A stretch of DNA of 64,000 nt, from positions 681,501 to 745,500 of the forward strand of contig NZ_CP089980.1 of the NCBI RefSeq assembly GCF_021389955.1. The letters run 5' to 3'. Positions within the stretch are counted from its first letter, which is position 1. Every line of letters starts with the position of its first letter. Of the stretch, positions 52,757 through 61,978 are shown piece after piece. Origin of the DNA: Fulvivirga maritima. Its GTDB lineage: Bacteria > Bacteroidota > Bacteroidia > Cytophagales > Cyclobacteriaceae. The position numbers and the translations under genes are program-made. The notes below the pieces were generated by a model. It saw only the letters and a program-made list of their open reading frames with translations. It had not been told where the DNA came from and ran no database searches.

Positions 52757-53554
52757 TTAATAAAATTTATTTCTTTGGCCCTGCCAAATTTTGATCATTA
52801 TAAAAGCGAACACCATCCCTCCCAGGTGAGCAAAGTGCGCTACGTTATCGCCAGGATTTCTGCTTAGCCCGGAGTAAAGGGCTATTCCTCCAAGTATGAG
52901 CACTAAATATTTTGCCTTAATAGGTATGGGCGGAATGAGCAACATAAGCTGTGTATTAGGAAACAGCAAGCCGAAGGCCATAAGTATACCATATACCGCT
53001 CCTGATGCACCTAGCATTTTTCCGCTTTTAGAGGCACTCTGATATGCTCCAATAGCTATATCTTTACTTCTTTGAATATAAGCTGGATCGTTTTCGTGCT
53101 TAGAGAATTCATTAGAAAAATCAAATACTGATTGATTGAAATACTCCTTATTCTCATCAGCAAAACGAGTGAAATTATCTGCATTAGGAGCTTCTAAATA
53201 GGTATCTACAGCACCTTGAAGGCTACTTACCCTCCAATATTCTATACCATTATATAGTAATCCTGCACCTATACCAGTAACCAGATAAAATATCAGAAAC
53301 CTTTTTGGCCCCCAAAACTGCTCCAACAAAGGCCCTAGAAAAATGAGCCCGAACATATTAAACATAATGTGAAATATGCCCGAATGCGCAAACATATAAG
53401 TCAGAAATTGATACGGCCTGAAGTTAGGCGACTGCAACCCCCACAGAGAGACATACTCCGTTAGATGCATATCTCCCATTAAATACTGAAGTAAAAAAAC
53501 TACTACATTTATAATCAACAGGTTTTTAACAACCGGCGTAAGTCTCTGCATCAT
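52757..53554 (-). CDS. Rhomboid-family intramembrane serine protease, copy 1
   Basis: A 265-residue membrane protein with Ser in LGASGAVYGILMAFG (about 190), His in NVAHFAHLGGMVFAF (about 243) and the HSGIFHIMFNMFGLIFLGP segment (about 57-75). A soluble insertion of about 60 residues (about 110-170) lies between membrane helices. It follows mutL by 5 bases and precedes the second rhomboid by 1 base, so all three are one operon, a typical Bacteroidota arrangement. Confidence 0.92.
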   Translation of the reverse strand: MMQRLTPVVKNLLIINVVVFLLQYLMGDMHLTEYVSLWGLQSPNFRPYQFLTYMFAHSGIFHIMFNMFGLIFLGPLLEQFWGPKRFLIFYLVTGIGAGLLYNGIEYWRVSSLQGAVDTYLEAPNADNFTRFADENKEYFNQSVFDFSNEFSKHENDPAYIQRSKDIAIGAYQSASKSGKMLGASGAVYGILMAFGLLFPNTQLMLLIPPIPIKAKYLVLILGGIALYSGLSRNPGDNVAHFAHLGGMVFAFIMIKIWQGQRNKFY

Positions 53555-53559
53555 ATCTC

Positions 53560-55419
53560 TTACCTATTAAAGAAATTTTCTATCCTATTTAAATCCAAAA
53601 TATGAAAAGTTGTTTGCCCATTAGCAGCATAATTTGGATTGGAACAAGCAAATAACTGATCTACCAACCCGGACATCTCCTCTTCATTTAAGCGAGCCCC
53701 TCTTTTAATGGCTGTTCTGCGAGCCAATGCCCTGGCCAGGTTCTCATTTCGGGGAATAGAAAGCTCAGATTTATTTCTCTTAAACTGATCTATAAGTCCT
53801 TCAAAAATCTCCTTTTCATTAGCATTACCAATATCAGCCGGCAAGCCCTTTATAATAATGTCATTTTTGCCAAAAGGTTCTATTTTAAAACCTAAAGCTG
53901 ACATCTCCTCCTGCATATCCATTACGAGGGAATAGTCTCCAGGGTTTAGTGACACCGTTTGAGGAAAAAGAGATTGCTGCGATGCCCCTGTGTTATTTTT
54001 AAGATGGTTGATATATTTTTCAAACAATATTCGCTCATGCGCTGCCTGCTGATCTACCAACATCAATCCTGATTTCACCTGAATAAGGATATACTTATTA
54101 TGCAGCTGAAACATGGCTTTACCTCGCTCTTCATTCTCAGCCTCTACCGGTGTTTCTGCGTTTACCTTACTCCCAAAAGTAATAGTAAGGTTCTCTTCCG
54201 GCTCATGCCTGTTAGGCATAGAGGTCATTGAAGGAGTCTTACCCAAGTGTTCCTGATCAAACAGTTTCTCCCAATTATCTCTGTTAGACTTCTGCTGGGG
54301 CGACTCCGTATTTCTAAACTGAGTATAGTTCTTATCTTTTATAGTCTCTCTTTCTCTTGTCAGGTCCATCCCGCCAGAGAGCTTGGTTCCTAAATTAATA
54401 TCTGCCTGAAAATCAATAGTAGGCGTAATGTTATGAGTAGCCAGCGCCTGCTTTACCGCTGCCCTCACCAAAGTATAGATAGTGCGCTCATCATCAAACT
54501 TAATTTCTGTCTTGGTAGGATGAACGTTAATATCTACATGTACGGGATCTAACTCTATAAAAAGCACGTAAAAAGGAAAGCTTCCTTCTGGCAGCAGCCC
54601 TTCAAAGGCGTTCATCACGGCGTGGTTGAGGTAGTTACTTTTTATAAACCTGTTATTAACAAAGAAAAACTGCTCCCCTCTGGTTTTGCGCGCAAACTCA
54701 GGTTTACCTATATATCCATAGATTTTCACCTCAGCCATTTCTTCTGAACAAGAGGCCAGTTGCTCCCGGTAGTTTTTACCAAAAAGGCCTATAATCCTCT
54801 GACTCAGTTTACCGCCTGGCAAGCTATAGGTTTCCAAATCATTTTGGTAGAGAGAAAATTTTACTTCCGGATTGGCCAAAGCCACCCTTTGAAACTCCTC
54901 AACTATGTGCTTCATTTCTACGCCGTTGGATTTCAAAAAATTCCTACGGGCAGGCACATTATAAAACAGATTTTTTATGCAAATAGACGTTCCCTTTTCA
55001 CAAGCTACAGGCTCCTGCTTTTTTATTTCAGAAGCCTCTACAGTAATCAGCGTACCCAGCTCTTCACCTTCCTGCCGCGTTTTAATCTCCATCTGAGATA
55101 CAGCAGCTATTGAAGCCAATGCCTCTCCACGAAAGCCCATGGTTCGTATAGAAAAAAGATCTTCTGTTTTGGTAATTTTAGAAGTAGCGTGTCTCTCCAG
55201 GCTCATTCGAGCGTCAGTTTCAGACATACCTTTTCCATTATCCATGATCTGCATCATGGTTTTACCTGCTTCTTTAATAATCACAGTGACCTCATCCGCA
55301 CCAGCATCTATGGAGTTTTCCAGAAGCTCTTTTATGGCCGATGCCGGACGCTGTACTACCTCTCCTGCTGCTATTTGGTTGGCTAATGAATCAGGAAGTA
55401 ATCGTATGATGTCTGGCAT
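53560..55419 (-). CDS. mutL: DNA mismatch repair protein MutL
   Basis: A 619-residue GHKL ATPase that links MutS mismatch recognition to strand removal. N-terminal ATPase motifs: IAAGEVVQRPASAIKELLEN (residue 16 on), DNGKGM (about 60) and TMGFRGEALASI (about 92-103). The C-terminal dimerisation domain (about 420-619) contains LMLVDQQAAHERILFEKY and ends CSNPNYAANGQTTFHILD. The gene looks intact, which matters here because loss of mismatch repair would destabilise the homopolymer tracts in this window. It follows a small membrane-protein gene by 15 bases. Confidence 0.96.
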   Translation of the reverse strand: MPDIIRLLPDSLANQIAAGEVVQRPASAIKELLENSIDAGADEVTVIIKEAGKTMMQIMDNGKGMSETDARMSLERHATSKITKTEDLFSIRTMGFRGEALASIAAVSQMEIKTRQEGEELGTLITVEASEIKKQEPVACEKGTSICIKNLFYNVPARRNFLKSNGVEMKHIVEEFQRVALANPEVKFSLYQNDLETYSLPGGKLSQRIIGLFGKNYREQLASCSEEMAEVKIYGYIGKPEFARKTRGEQFFFVNNRFIKSNYLNHAVMNAFEGLLPEGSFPFYVLFIELDPVHVDINVHPTKTEIKFDDERTIYTLVRAAVKQALATHNITPTIDFQADINLGTKLSGGMDLTRERETIKDKNYTQFRNTESPQQKSNRDNWEKLFDQEHLGKTPSMTSMPNRHEPEENLTITFGSKVNAETPVEAENEERGKAMFQLHNKYILIQVKSGLMLVDQQAAHERILFEKYINHLKNNTGASQQSLFPQTVSLNPGDYSLVMDMQEEMSALGFKIEPFGKNDIIIKGLPADIGNANEKEIFEGLIDQFKRNKSELSIPRNENLARALARRTAIKRGARLNEEEMSGLVDQLFACSNPNYAANGQTTFHILDLNRIENFFNR

Positions 55420-55434
55420 GTAGTATTCTCGGCT

Positions 55435-55785
55435 TTAGATAATTCTTTTGACTTTAAGGTACAATAATACAGAAGATACCAGAAGAAAAATATACAAAGC
55501 AATATTTCCATAGAACCAATATCCCACAAGCCCGGCAGTAAGTAACAAGATAATTACAGGCTGAGTCATGTTTACATTCTTTCTGGCCGGTTTTCTGGTA
55601 GTAAAAGAGCCAGAGATTCTTGACTTAGGAAAATCTTTTTCATCAAGTTTTCCCAGGTCCGCCTCAATCATGCTCTTAATGTGAGAAGTGCGCGCGTCTA
55701 TTTCTTCCTTTACAGGATCATAATAACGGGGCGCTACATTGAATCTTTGGTATTTCGGAGTCTTAAATAATGAAGGAAGTCTCAT
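55435..55785 (-). CDS. Small conserved membrane protein ahead of mutL
   Basis: A 116-residue protein that I cannot assign to a named family. The N-terminal 75 residues are soluble and charged, with FKTPKYQRFNVAPRYYDPVKEE, a start seen in hypothetical proteins beside mutL in Bacteroidota. Two membrane helices follow (VIILLLTAGLVGYWFYG and IALYIFLLVSSVLLYL). It is the first gene of the mutL-rhomboid operon. Function unknown. Confidence 0.65.
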   Translation of the reverse strand: MRLPSLFKTPKYQRFNVAPRYYDPVKEEIDARTSHIKSMIEADLGKLDEKDFPKSRISGSFTTRKPARKNVNMTQPVIILLLTAGLVGYWFYGNIALYIFLLVSSVLLYLKVKRII

Positions 55786-55990
55786 ATGTTAAATATTTTT
55801 GGCCTAGATACACCGTTCATCTTCAGGATCTTACTACATTCACATCGTAAAGAAATGATTGACGAAGTTATATCTTTTTGATAACATAATCCATTATTCG
55901 TAATATGGACACATGTTTGGCAATTATTTCTATCTTAGTAGAATACAAAATTAATTTTTTAAACGTTTTATTCATAAAGGAAACGGCTGC

Positions 55991-58270
55991 ATGTTTAAAA
56001 AAGTTTTTAGCGCCTCTCTATTGATTTTTGGCTTATCGGTTACTGGCTTCTCTCAAAACCAACAACAAGAACAATGGGTAGACAGTGTCTATCAAAAACT
56101 TAATCTGGAGCAAAGAATCGGTCAGCTTTTCATGGTTCCTGCTTATTCTAATGGCAGCACCGAGCATTTAGAGAGTCTCGAAGCACTCATAAAGAAAAGA
56201 CAAATTGGAGGCCTCATTTTTATGCAAGGTTCTCCTATCAAACAAATTAAAATCACTAATCGGCTGCAATGCTTATCCAAGACGCCTTTATTAATAGGTA
56301 TGGATATGGAGTGGGGTGCTGGCATGCGAATAGACAGCACGCTGAGCTTTCCCAGGCAAATGGCATTAGGTGCTATAGAAAAGGATAGCCTTATTTATGC
56401 CATGGGGCAGGAAATAGCCCGAGAGATGAAAATACTAGGCGTACACCTCAATTTCGCTCCTGTAGCAGATATTAATAACAATCCGCTAAACCCGGTTATA
56501 GGCGTAAGGTCTTTTAGTAGTGACAAAAAAATAGTAAGCGAAAAAGCATTAGCTTACATGCGAGGCCTGCAGGAAAACGGCGTATTAGCTTGCGCCAAGC
56601 ACTTCCCTGGCCATGGAGACTCCCATCAGGATTCTCACCTTACTCTTCCTAAAATTGATATCAGCCAGGAAAGGCTGGATACACTTGAATTATACCCTTT
56701 CAAGCAGCTGATGAACGCCGGAGTAGCCAGCATAATGACAGCACACGTAGATATGCCCGCCATCACCAAAAAGAATGAGCCTGTATCCTTATCAGAAAAG
56801 GCAATATCGGGCTTTCTGCGCTCAGACCTTCAATATCAAGGACTGGTAATTACTGATGCCTTAAACATGAAAGCTATATCTGGTAAATATAAAGCCGGAG
56901 AAGCTGAAATGGAAGCTCTGAAAGCGGGTAATGACATCTTACTATTTCCAGAAAATATTCCAGAAGCATTAGAGAAAATAAAATTAGCACTACGTAAAAA
57001 AAAGATAAGGCAAGATCAGTTTGAAGCCAGTGTTAAAAGAGTGCTAAGAGCAAAGTATAGAGCCGGACTAACAGGTAAGTGGCAACCTTTAAATACTGAG
57101 AACATCATAAGGAAGCTTAATAAACCCAAAGCCAAATTTCTACAAAACAGTCTTTTTGAAAACACTATCACTACTGTATTTAATGCAGACAGCCTGCTTC
57201 CCATTGTTAATCTAGATAATAAATATTTCGCTTCCCTTACTATAGGAAGCACCGGCCAATATGATGATTACCTTGACAAATATGCACCGGTAGTCCATTA
57301 TAAATATGAAGCCTCCTCTAACGAAATATTATTTAAAGAGCTGAAATCATACGGCGTGATAATGATAGCCGTTGCAGATATAGACCCTGCAAAAGACAAC
57401 TATGGGATTTCTAAAGATGCCATTGATCTTATTAACAAACTAGGGAAAGAAACGCAGGTAGTGCTTAATATTCTTGGTACACCTTACGCTATACCACTGT
57501 TTAGCAATGCTTCCGCTATTACCTGCTCTTATGAAAACAATATCATCACTCAGCAGCTAATTCCGGAAGCTATATTCGGGGCCATTAAAACCTCTGCTCG
57601 CCTTCCTGTAAGCATTAAAAACTTCCCCATTGGCAGTGGAGCTACCACGCCCTACCTCCAGCGCCTTGGCTTTTCTATACCCGAAGCCGTGGGAATGGAT
57701 ATGGATGTTTTAAACAAAATTGATGGTATTGCTAAAGAAGCCATCAATGATAAAGCAACCCCTGGCTGCCAGGTATTAGTAGCTAAAGACGGTAAAGTGG
57801 TTTTCCAAAAATCATATGGCTACTACACTTATGACAGCCTTAGACCTGTTACTAAAGAAACCATTTACGATATAGCCTCTGTAACTAAAGTAATGGCCAG
57901 CATGCAGGCTTTTATGTTTTTAGAAGAAAGAGGGGTAATTGACCTTGATAAAAAAATATCAGTCTACTTGCCTGAGCTTAAAGGCACCAATAAAGAAAAT
58001 ATGATTTGGCGAGACATCCTCACTCACCAAGCCGGACTATGGCCTTATCTACCTTTCTGGAAACAGACCACAGATGATCCTACCCTTTTTCATCAGTTTT
58101 ATCATAAAGAGCCTAGCTCAGAATTTTCTTATCAGGTATCTGACAACCTGTACACCTCTGATGTGATGCAGGATAGCCTTTGGAGCTGGGTGGTAAGCGC
58201 TAAGCTGAGAGACAAAGAGCCGCACGTACCCTATGACTATAAGTATAGTGACATGGGGTACTATATATAA
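55991..58270 (+). CDS. GH3 beta-N-acetylhexosaminidase / beta-lactamase fusion, cut by an in-frame stop
   Basis: A 759-residue product with signal peptide (SLLIFGLSVTGFSQ). Residues about 30-370 form a glycoside hydrolase family 3 domain of the NagZ type: KHFPGHGDSHQDSHLTLP and GLVITDALNMKAI hold the His/Asp catalytic residues. A GH3 C-terminal-like part follows. From about 585 a serine beta-lactamase-like domain begins, with SVTK (Ser630-Lys633) and YSD (752-754). Codon 760 is TAA, where relatives have Leu (GYYILKR-type), and the same frame continues to 58900. A single TTA-to-TAA change explains it. The GH3 part could still cleave peptidoglycan-derived sugars, but the lactamase-like domain lacks its third motif. 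Confidence 0.88.
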   Translation: MFKKVFSASLLIFGLSVTGFSQNQQQEQWVDSVYQKLNLEQRIGQLFMVPAYSNGSTEHLESLEALIKKRQIGGLIFMQGSPIKQIKITNRLQCLSKTPLLIGMDMEWGAGMRIDSTLSFPRQMALGAIEKDSLIYAMGQEIAREMKILGVHLNFAPVADINNNPLNPVIGVRSFSSDKKIVSEKALAYMRGLQENGVLACAKHFPGHGDSHQDSHLTLPKIDISQERLDTLELYPFKQLMNAGVASIMTAHVDMPAITKKNEPVSLSEKAISGFLRSDLQYQGLVITDALNMKAISGKYKAGEAEMEALKAGNDILLFPENIPEALEKIKLALRKKKIRQDQFEASVKRVLRAKYRAGLTGKWQPLNTENIIRKLNKPKAKFLQNSLFENTITTVFNADSLLPIVNLDNKYFASLTIGSTGQYDDYLDKYAPVVHYKYEASSNEILFKELKSYGVIMIAVADIDPAKDNYGISKDAIDLINKLGKETQVVLNILGTPYAIPLFSNASAITCSYENNIITQQLIPEAIFGAIKTSARLPVSIKNFPIGSGATTPYLQRLGFSIPEAVGMDMDVLNKIDGIAKEAINDKATPGCQVLVAKDGKVVFQKSYGYYTYDSLRPVTKETIYDIASVTKVMASMQAFMFLEERGVIDLDKKISVYLPELKGTNKENMIWRDILTHQAGLWPYLPFWKQTTDDPTLFHQFYHKEPSSEFSYQVSDNLYTSDVMQDSLWSWVVSAKLRDKEPHVPYDYKYSDMGYYI

Positions 58271-58900
58271 AAAAGAACCGCTGAAAAAAAACTCAATCAA
58301 CCGATGAATGAGTTTCTTCAACAAAATTTTTATGATCCTATGGGGCTTACTACTATGGGCTACCTCCCTCTATGTAATTACCCGCTCAGCCGCATAGCTC
58401 CTACAGAAGATGACAACCTTTTCAGAAATAATCTTGTTTATGGGTTAGTACATGATCAAGGAGCCGCCATGAGCGGCGGTGTAGCCGGTCATGCAGGCTT
58501 ATTTAGCAATGCACTTGACTTAGCAAAAATGCTGCAAATGCACCTTCAGGATGGTGAATATGGAGGTATCAGATATTACCAAGAGGGTACATTAGAACGA
58601 TTTACTACGCAGCAATATAAAACTAACAGAAGAGGAATTGGCTGGGATAAACCGCAAATGGGAGAATGGAACGGACCTACTTCCACCTATGCTTCCGCGA
58701 AAACTTTCGGGCATACCGGATTTACCGGCACAGCTATTTGGGCAGATCCAGAATTTAACTTAATTTATATATTCTTATCTAACAGGATATACCCCGATGC
58801 TGAAAATACAAAACTTATTAAAAATAATATCCGTACAAGAATTCAGGATGTGATCTATGAATCTATGTGGCACTATAATCAACATATAGATTCATATTAA
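58271..58900 (+). pseudogene. C-terminal remainder of the GH3/beta-lactamase fusion gene
   Basis: It is in the same reading frame as the preceding gene: after the TAA come KRTAEKKLNQPMNEFLQQNF, the direct continuation of a beta-lactamase domain. The third active-site motif is here (FGHTGFTG, His908 in the joined numbering). The joined product would be 969 residues, normal for this fusion family. The internal ATG at 58304 could start a 198-residue fragment, but it has no signal peptide and is unlikely to be functional alone. bshA follows after 3 bases. Confidence 0.85.
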
Positions 58901-58903
58901 TTT

Positions 58904-60073
58904 ATGAGAAAAAGGATGAAAATAGGAATTGTATGCTACCCTACGTTTGGTGGTAGTGGAGTGGTAGCAACAGAGCTGGGCAAAGCCTTGGCTAAAGCGG
59001 GTCATAATGTTCATTTTATAACCTATTCACAACCTACCAGGTTGGATTTTTTTAATGAGAACCTCTTCTATCATGAAGTAGATATTCGTTCTTACCCGTT
59101 ATTTCAATACCCTCCTTATGAGCTGGCTCTGGCCAGTAAGTTGGTAGATGTAGTGAAATACGAGAAGCTAGAGATATTGCATGTACATTATGCTATTCCA
59201 CATGCATCTTCTGCCTATATGGCTAAGCAAATACTAAAAACAGAAGGCATAGACATACCTGTAGTAACTACCCTGCACGGCACAGACATAACGCTCGTGG
59301 GTAAAGATGCTTCATACGCTCCGGTAGTTACTTTCAGCATTAATGCTTCTGATGGTGTAACAGCTGTTTCTGAAGATTTGAAGAAAGACACCTATGAGCA
59401 CTTCAAAATCACTCAGGATATAGAGGTTATTCCTAATTTTATTGATCTTGACAGGTTTAAAAAGCAGAAAAAGGAACATTTTAAAATGGCCATTTGTCCT
59501 AATGATGAACCTTTAATTGTACACACTTCCAATTTCAGAAAAGTGAAGCGTGTCGATGATGTTATCAGAATATTTAGTAATATCAGGAAAGAAATACCTG
59601 CTAAATTATTGTTAGTAGGTGACGGCCCGGAAAGAAACAATATAGAAGCACTGTGCCGTCAATTTCAAATCTGTGATGACGTACGCTTTTTAGGAAAGCT
59701 AGAAGCCGTAGAAGAAGTACTTTCTGTAGCTGATCTATTTATAATGCCTTCAGAAAAAGAAAGCTTCGGACTAGCAGCGCTGGAAGCTATGGCTTGTGAA
59801 GTGCCGGTAATATCATCTAACGCTGGTGGTTTACCTGAACTAAACATCAATGGAGAAACCGGTTACATGAGTAAAGCCGGAGACATTGAAGACATGACAA
59901 AAAATGCTCTGCATATTTTAGACAAGGACAATCTGCCTACTTTCAAAAAGAATGCATTAGCAAGAGCTAAGCAGTTCAATATCACTGAAATTATGCCGAT
60001 GTATGAAAATATGTATCAAAAAATACTGGACAAACAGTGGAAAAATGAAACAATTTCACCCAAAGCGGTGTAA
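58904..60073 (+). CDS. bshA: N-acetyl-alpha-D-glucosaminyl L-malate synthase BshA
   Basis: A 389-residue GT4-family glycosyltransferase that makes GlcNAc-malate from UDP-GlcNAc and L-malate, the first step of bacillithiol synthesis. The N-terminus (MKIGIVCYPTFGGSGVVATE) is diagnostic for BshA; ATG 58916 may be the true start, four codons inside. HVHYAIPHASSAYMAK, TLHGTDITLVGKD and the C-terminal EKESFGLAALEAMACEVPVI (the GT4 EX7E motif) are present. It lies 3 bases after the GH3 fusion and is probably co-transcribed with it. The other bsh genes are not in the window. Confidence 0.95.
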   Translation: MRKRMKIGIVCYPTFGGSGVVATELGKALAKAGHNVHFITYSQPTRLDFFNENLFYHEVDIRSYPLFQYPPYELALASKLVDVVKYEKLEILHVHYAIPHASSAYMAKQILKTEGIDIPVVTTLHGTDITLVGKDASYAPVVTFSINASDGVTAVSEDLKKDTYEHFKITQDIEVIPNFIDLDRFKKQKKEHFKMAICPNDEPLIVHTSNFRKVKRVDDVIRIFSNIRKEIPAKLLLVGDGPERNNIEALCRQFQICDDVRFLGKLEAVEEVLSVADLFIMPSEKESFGLAALEAMACEVPVISSNAGGLPELNINGETGYMSKAGDIEDMTKNALHILDKDNLPTFKKNALARAKQFNITEIMPMYENMYQKILDKQWKNETISPKAV

Positions 60074-60124
60074 TTAGTTAATTATAAAAATGGCTCAATT
60101 TTATTAAAAACCATTTACATAAAT

Positions 60125-60132
60125 TATTTTTG
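60125..60132 (+). promoter_or_regulatory. -7 box of the fatty acid hydroxylase gene
   Basis: TATTTTTG fits TAnnTTTG and ends 21 bases before the ATG at 60154. No convincing -33 TTG was found. Confidence 0.4.
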
Positions 60133-60153
60133 TGAAAATTTTAGCACAGAGGA

Positions 60154-60765
60154 ATGGCACAAGTAGAATCAAAAGACACTAAAGTATTATTTAACAATAA
60201 GCTCATTGAGAGGCTTTCAAGAACACATATATCTATACCTATCACCTTATTTTTCATTTATTCAGCAGGGCTGTTGTACTGGAGTGTAACCCACACAGCA
60301 TTAGCAGTAGCAACTACCGTTACTTTATTCTTTGTAGGGTTGTTTGTCTTTACATTTGTTGAATATTTAATGCACCGTTATGTATTTCACATGGATACAT
60401 ATACTAAGCTCAGAAAAAAGATACAATACAATTTCCATGGGGTACATCATGACTATCCTAAAGATAAAGATAGATTGGCAATGCCTCCGTTGGTGAGTCT
60501 TACGCTAGCTACCACATTACTTCTAATATTCAGATTAATTATGGGAGACTTTGTATTTGGCTTCCTTCCTGGATTTTTGATTGGTTATGCCAGCTATTTG
60601 TTTGTACACTATATTGTACACGCTTATCAGCCACCAAAAAATGCATTTAAAACTTTGTGGGTGCATCATGCTATACACCACTACAAAGATCCTGAAAGAG
60701 CTTTTGGTGTATCATCTCCATTTTGGGATTACATTTTCAGAACCATGCCTAAAAGAGGAAGATAA
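60154..60765 (+). CDS. Fatty acid hydroxylase superfamily membrane enzyme
   Basis: A 203-residue membrane protein with four hydrophobic segments and the di-iron histidine clusters of the sterol desaturase/fatty acid hydroxylase superfamily: EYLMHRYVFH, FHGVHHDYPKD, HYIVHAY and WVHHAIHHYKD. The short form with an H-x3-H / H-x2-HH pattern resembles Scs7/FA2H-type fatty acid 2-hydroxylases. In Bacteroidota such enzymes may hydroxylate sphingolipid acyl chains; this substrate is inference. It is transcribed separately and ends at a terminator. Confidence 0.85.
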   Translation: MAQVESKDTKVLFNNKLIERLSRTHISIPITLFFIYSAGLLYWSVTHTALAVATTVTLFFVGLFVFTFVEYLMHRYVFHMDTYTKLRKKIQYNFHGVHHDYPKDKDRLAMPPLVSLTLATTLLLIFRLIMGDFVFGFLPGFLIGYASYLFVHYIVHAYQPPKNAFKTLWVHHAIHHYKDPERAFGVSSPFWDYIFRTMPKRGR

Positions 60766-60780
60766 ATAATATTATATTTT

Positions 60781-60810
60781 AAAGGGTGCTTATACAAGGC
60801 ACCTTTTTTT
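60781..60810 (+). terminator. Terminator of the fatty acid hydroxylase gene
   Basis: AAAGGGTGC (60781-60789) pairs with GCACCTTT (60799-60806) with one bulged G, followed by a T-run. Confidence 0.7.
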
Positions 60811-60890
60811 GTGCCTCTGCCTCACTAATCATAGCCATTTCTCGCTTTTCATCTCTCCTGCCTCAGCTACCATCTAATTATCATTACCAA

Positions 60891-60915
60891 CAAAAAAAGC
60901 GGGACAAAGCCCGCT
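60891..60915 (-). terminator. Terminator of mdh
   Basis: AGCGGG (60898-60903) pairs with CCCGCT (60910-60915); on the minus strand the stem is followed by seven T. Confidence 0.8.
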
Positions 60916-60944
60916 CTTCTTTCAATTTCAATATTAAGAACTAA

Positions 60945-61877
60945 TTATCCGTTCAATTTATCAAGAACTTCCATTACTTCTGTAACATGCTTTCTAGAAG
61001 TTTCTAGTAATGCTTTTTCTTCATCGTTAAGGTCTAATTCTATTACCTTTTCAACTCCGTTTTTACCAAGCACTACAGGTACTCCTAAGTAGCAGTTATC
61101 AATTCCGTATTCACCTTCCAGCTTAATACATACTGGGAATACTCTTTTTTGATCTTTAACGATAGCTTCAGCCATTTGAGCAGCAGCAGAACCTGGAGCA
61201 TACCAAGCTGAAGTACCCATTAATTTCACTAGCTCACCACCACCAGTTTGTGTTCTTTTGATGATAGCATCAAGCTTATCTTTATCTATAAGCTCAGTTA
61301 CAGGGATACCCCCTACGGTAGTGTATCTTGGAAGAGGCACCATAGTATCACCATGACCACCCATAAGTACAGCTTGGATATCTTTAGGAGAAACATCAAG
61401 TGCTTCAGCTAAAAATGCTCTGTAACGGGCAGTATCTAAAATACCAGCCATACCCATTACTTTGGTACGAGGTAGTTTAGATGATAAATGAGCCTGATAT
61501 GTCATTACATCAAGAGGATTAGAAACAATGATAATAATAGCATCAGGAGAGTGCTTGATTACATTTTCAGTCACTGACTTCACAATGCCCGCATTGGTTT
61601 CGATAAGGTCATCACGAGTCATCCCTGGTTTTCTTGGTAAACCAGAAGTAATAACCACTACATCAGAACCTGCTGTTTTGCTGTAATCATTAGTTGAACC
61701 TATAGTTCTGGTATCGTACAAATTAATGGGAGCTTTCTGAAAAATATCTAAAGCTTTTCCTTCTGCTACTCCTTCTTTTATATCTACCAGCACTACTTCA
61801 TTAGCTATTTCGCGATAGGCTAAAACATCGGCACAGGTAGCGCCTACATTACCTGCTCCAACTACTGTTATTTTCAT
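60945..61877 (-). CDS. mdh: Malate dehydrogenase
   Basis: A 310-residue cytoplasmic enzyme of the TCA cycle that interconverts malate and oxaloacetate with NAD. The NAD-binding start is TVVGAGNVGATCADVL, the specificity loop is GLPRKPGMTRDDL (Arg residues for the dicarboxylate), and the catalytic His is in LMGGHGDTMVPLPR (about residue 175). It belongs to the lactate-dehydrogenase-like MDH group common in Bacteroidota. A -7 box (TAATTTTG on the minus strand, 61923-61930) lies 45 bases upstream. Confidence 0.96.
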   Translation of the reverse strand: MKITVVGAGNVGATCADVLAYREIANEVVLVDIKEGVAEGKALDIFQKAPINLYDTRTIGSTNDYSKTAGSDVVVITSGLPRKPGMTRDDLIETNAGIVKSVTENVIKHSPDAIIIIVSNPLDVMTYQAHLSSKLPRTKVMGMAGILDTARYRAFLAEALDVSPKDIQAVLMGGHGDTMVPLPRYTTVGGIPVTELIDKDKLDAIIKRTQTGGGELVKLMGTSAWYAPGSAAAQMAEAIVKDQKRVFPVCIKLEGEYGIDNCYLGVPVVLGKNGVEKVIELDLNDEEKALLETSRKHVTEVMEVLDKLNG

Positions 61878-61922
61878 AATTTTTATATGTAATTGATTGA
61901 ATGAATTTGTTTATACGGCTAA

Positions 61923-61930
61923 CAAAATTA
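61923..61930 (-). promoter_or_regulatory. -7 box of mdh
   Basis: The complement reads TAATTTTG (TAnnTTTG), 45 bases upstream of the mdh start codon. No matched -33 TTG was found at the usual distance. Confidence 0.42.
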
Positions 61931-61978
61931 ACCAATACGAAGGACTTCGCTAAGCTTACAATCAATTAAATTAAGGCC

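Noticed and set aside
54760-55113. A 117-codon plus-strand frame opposite mutL
   Set aside because: It is antisense to the conserved ATPase part of mutL and has no recognisable domain.
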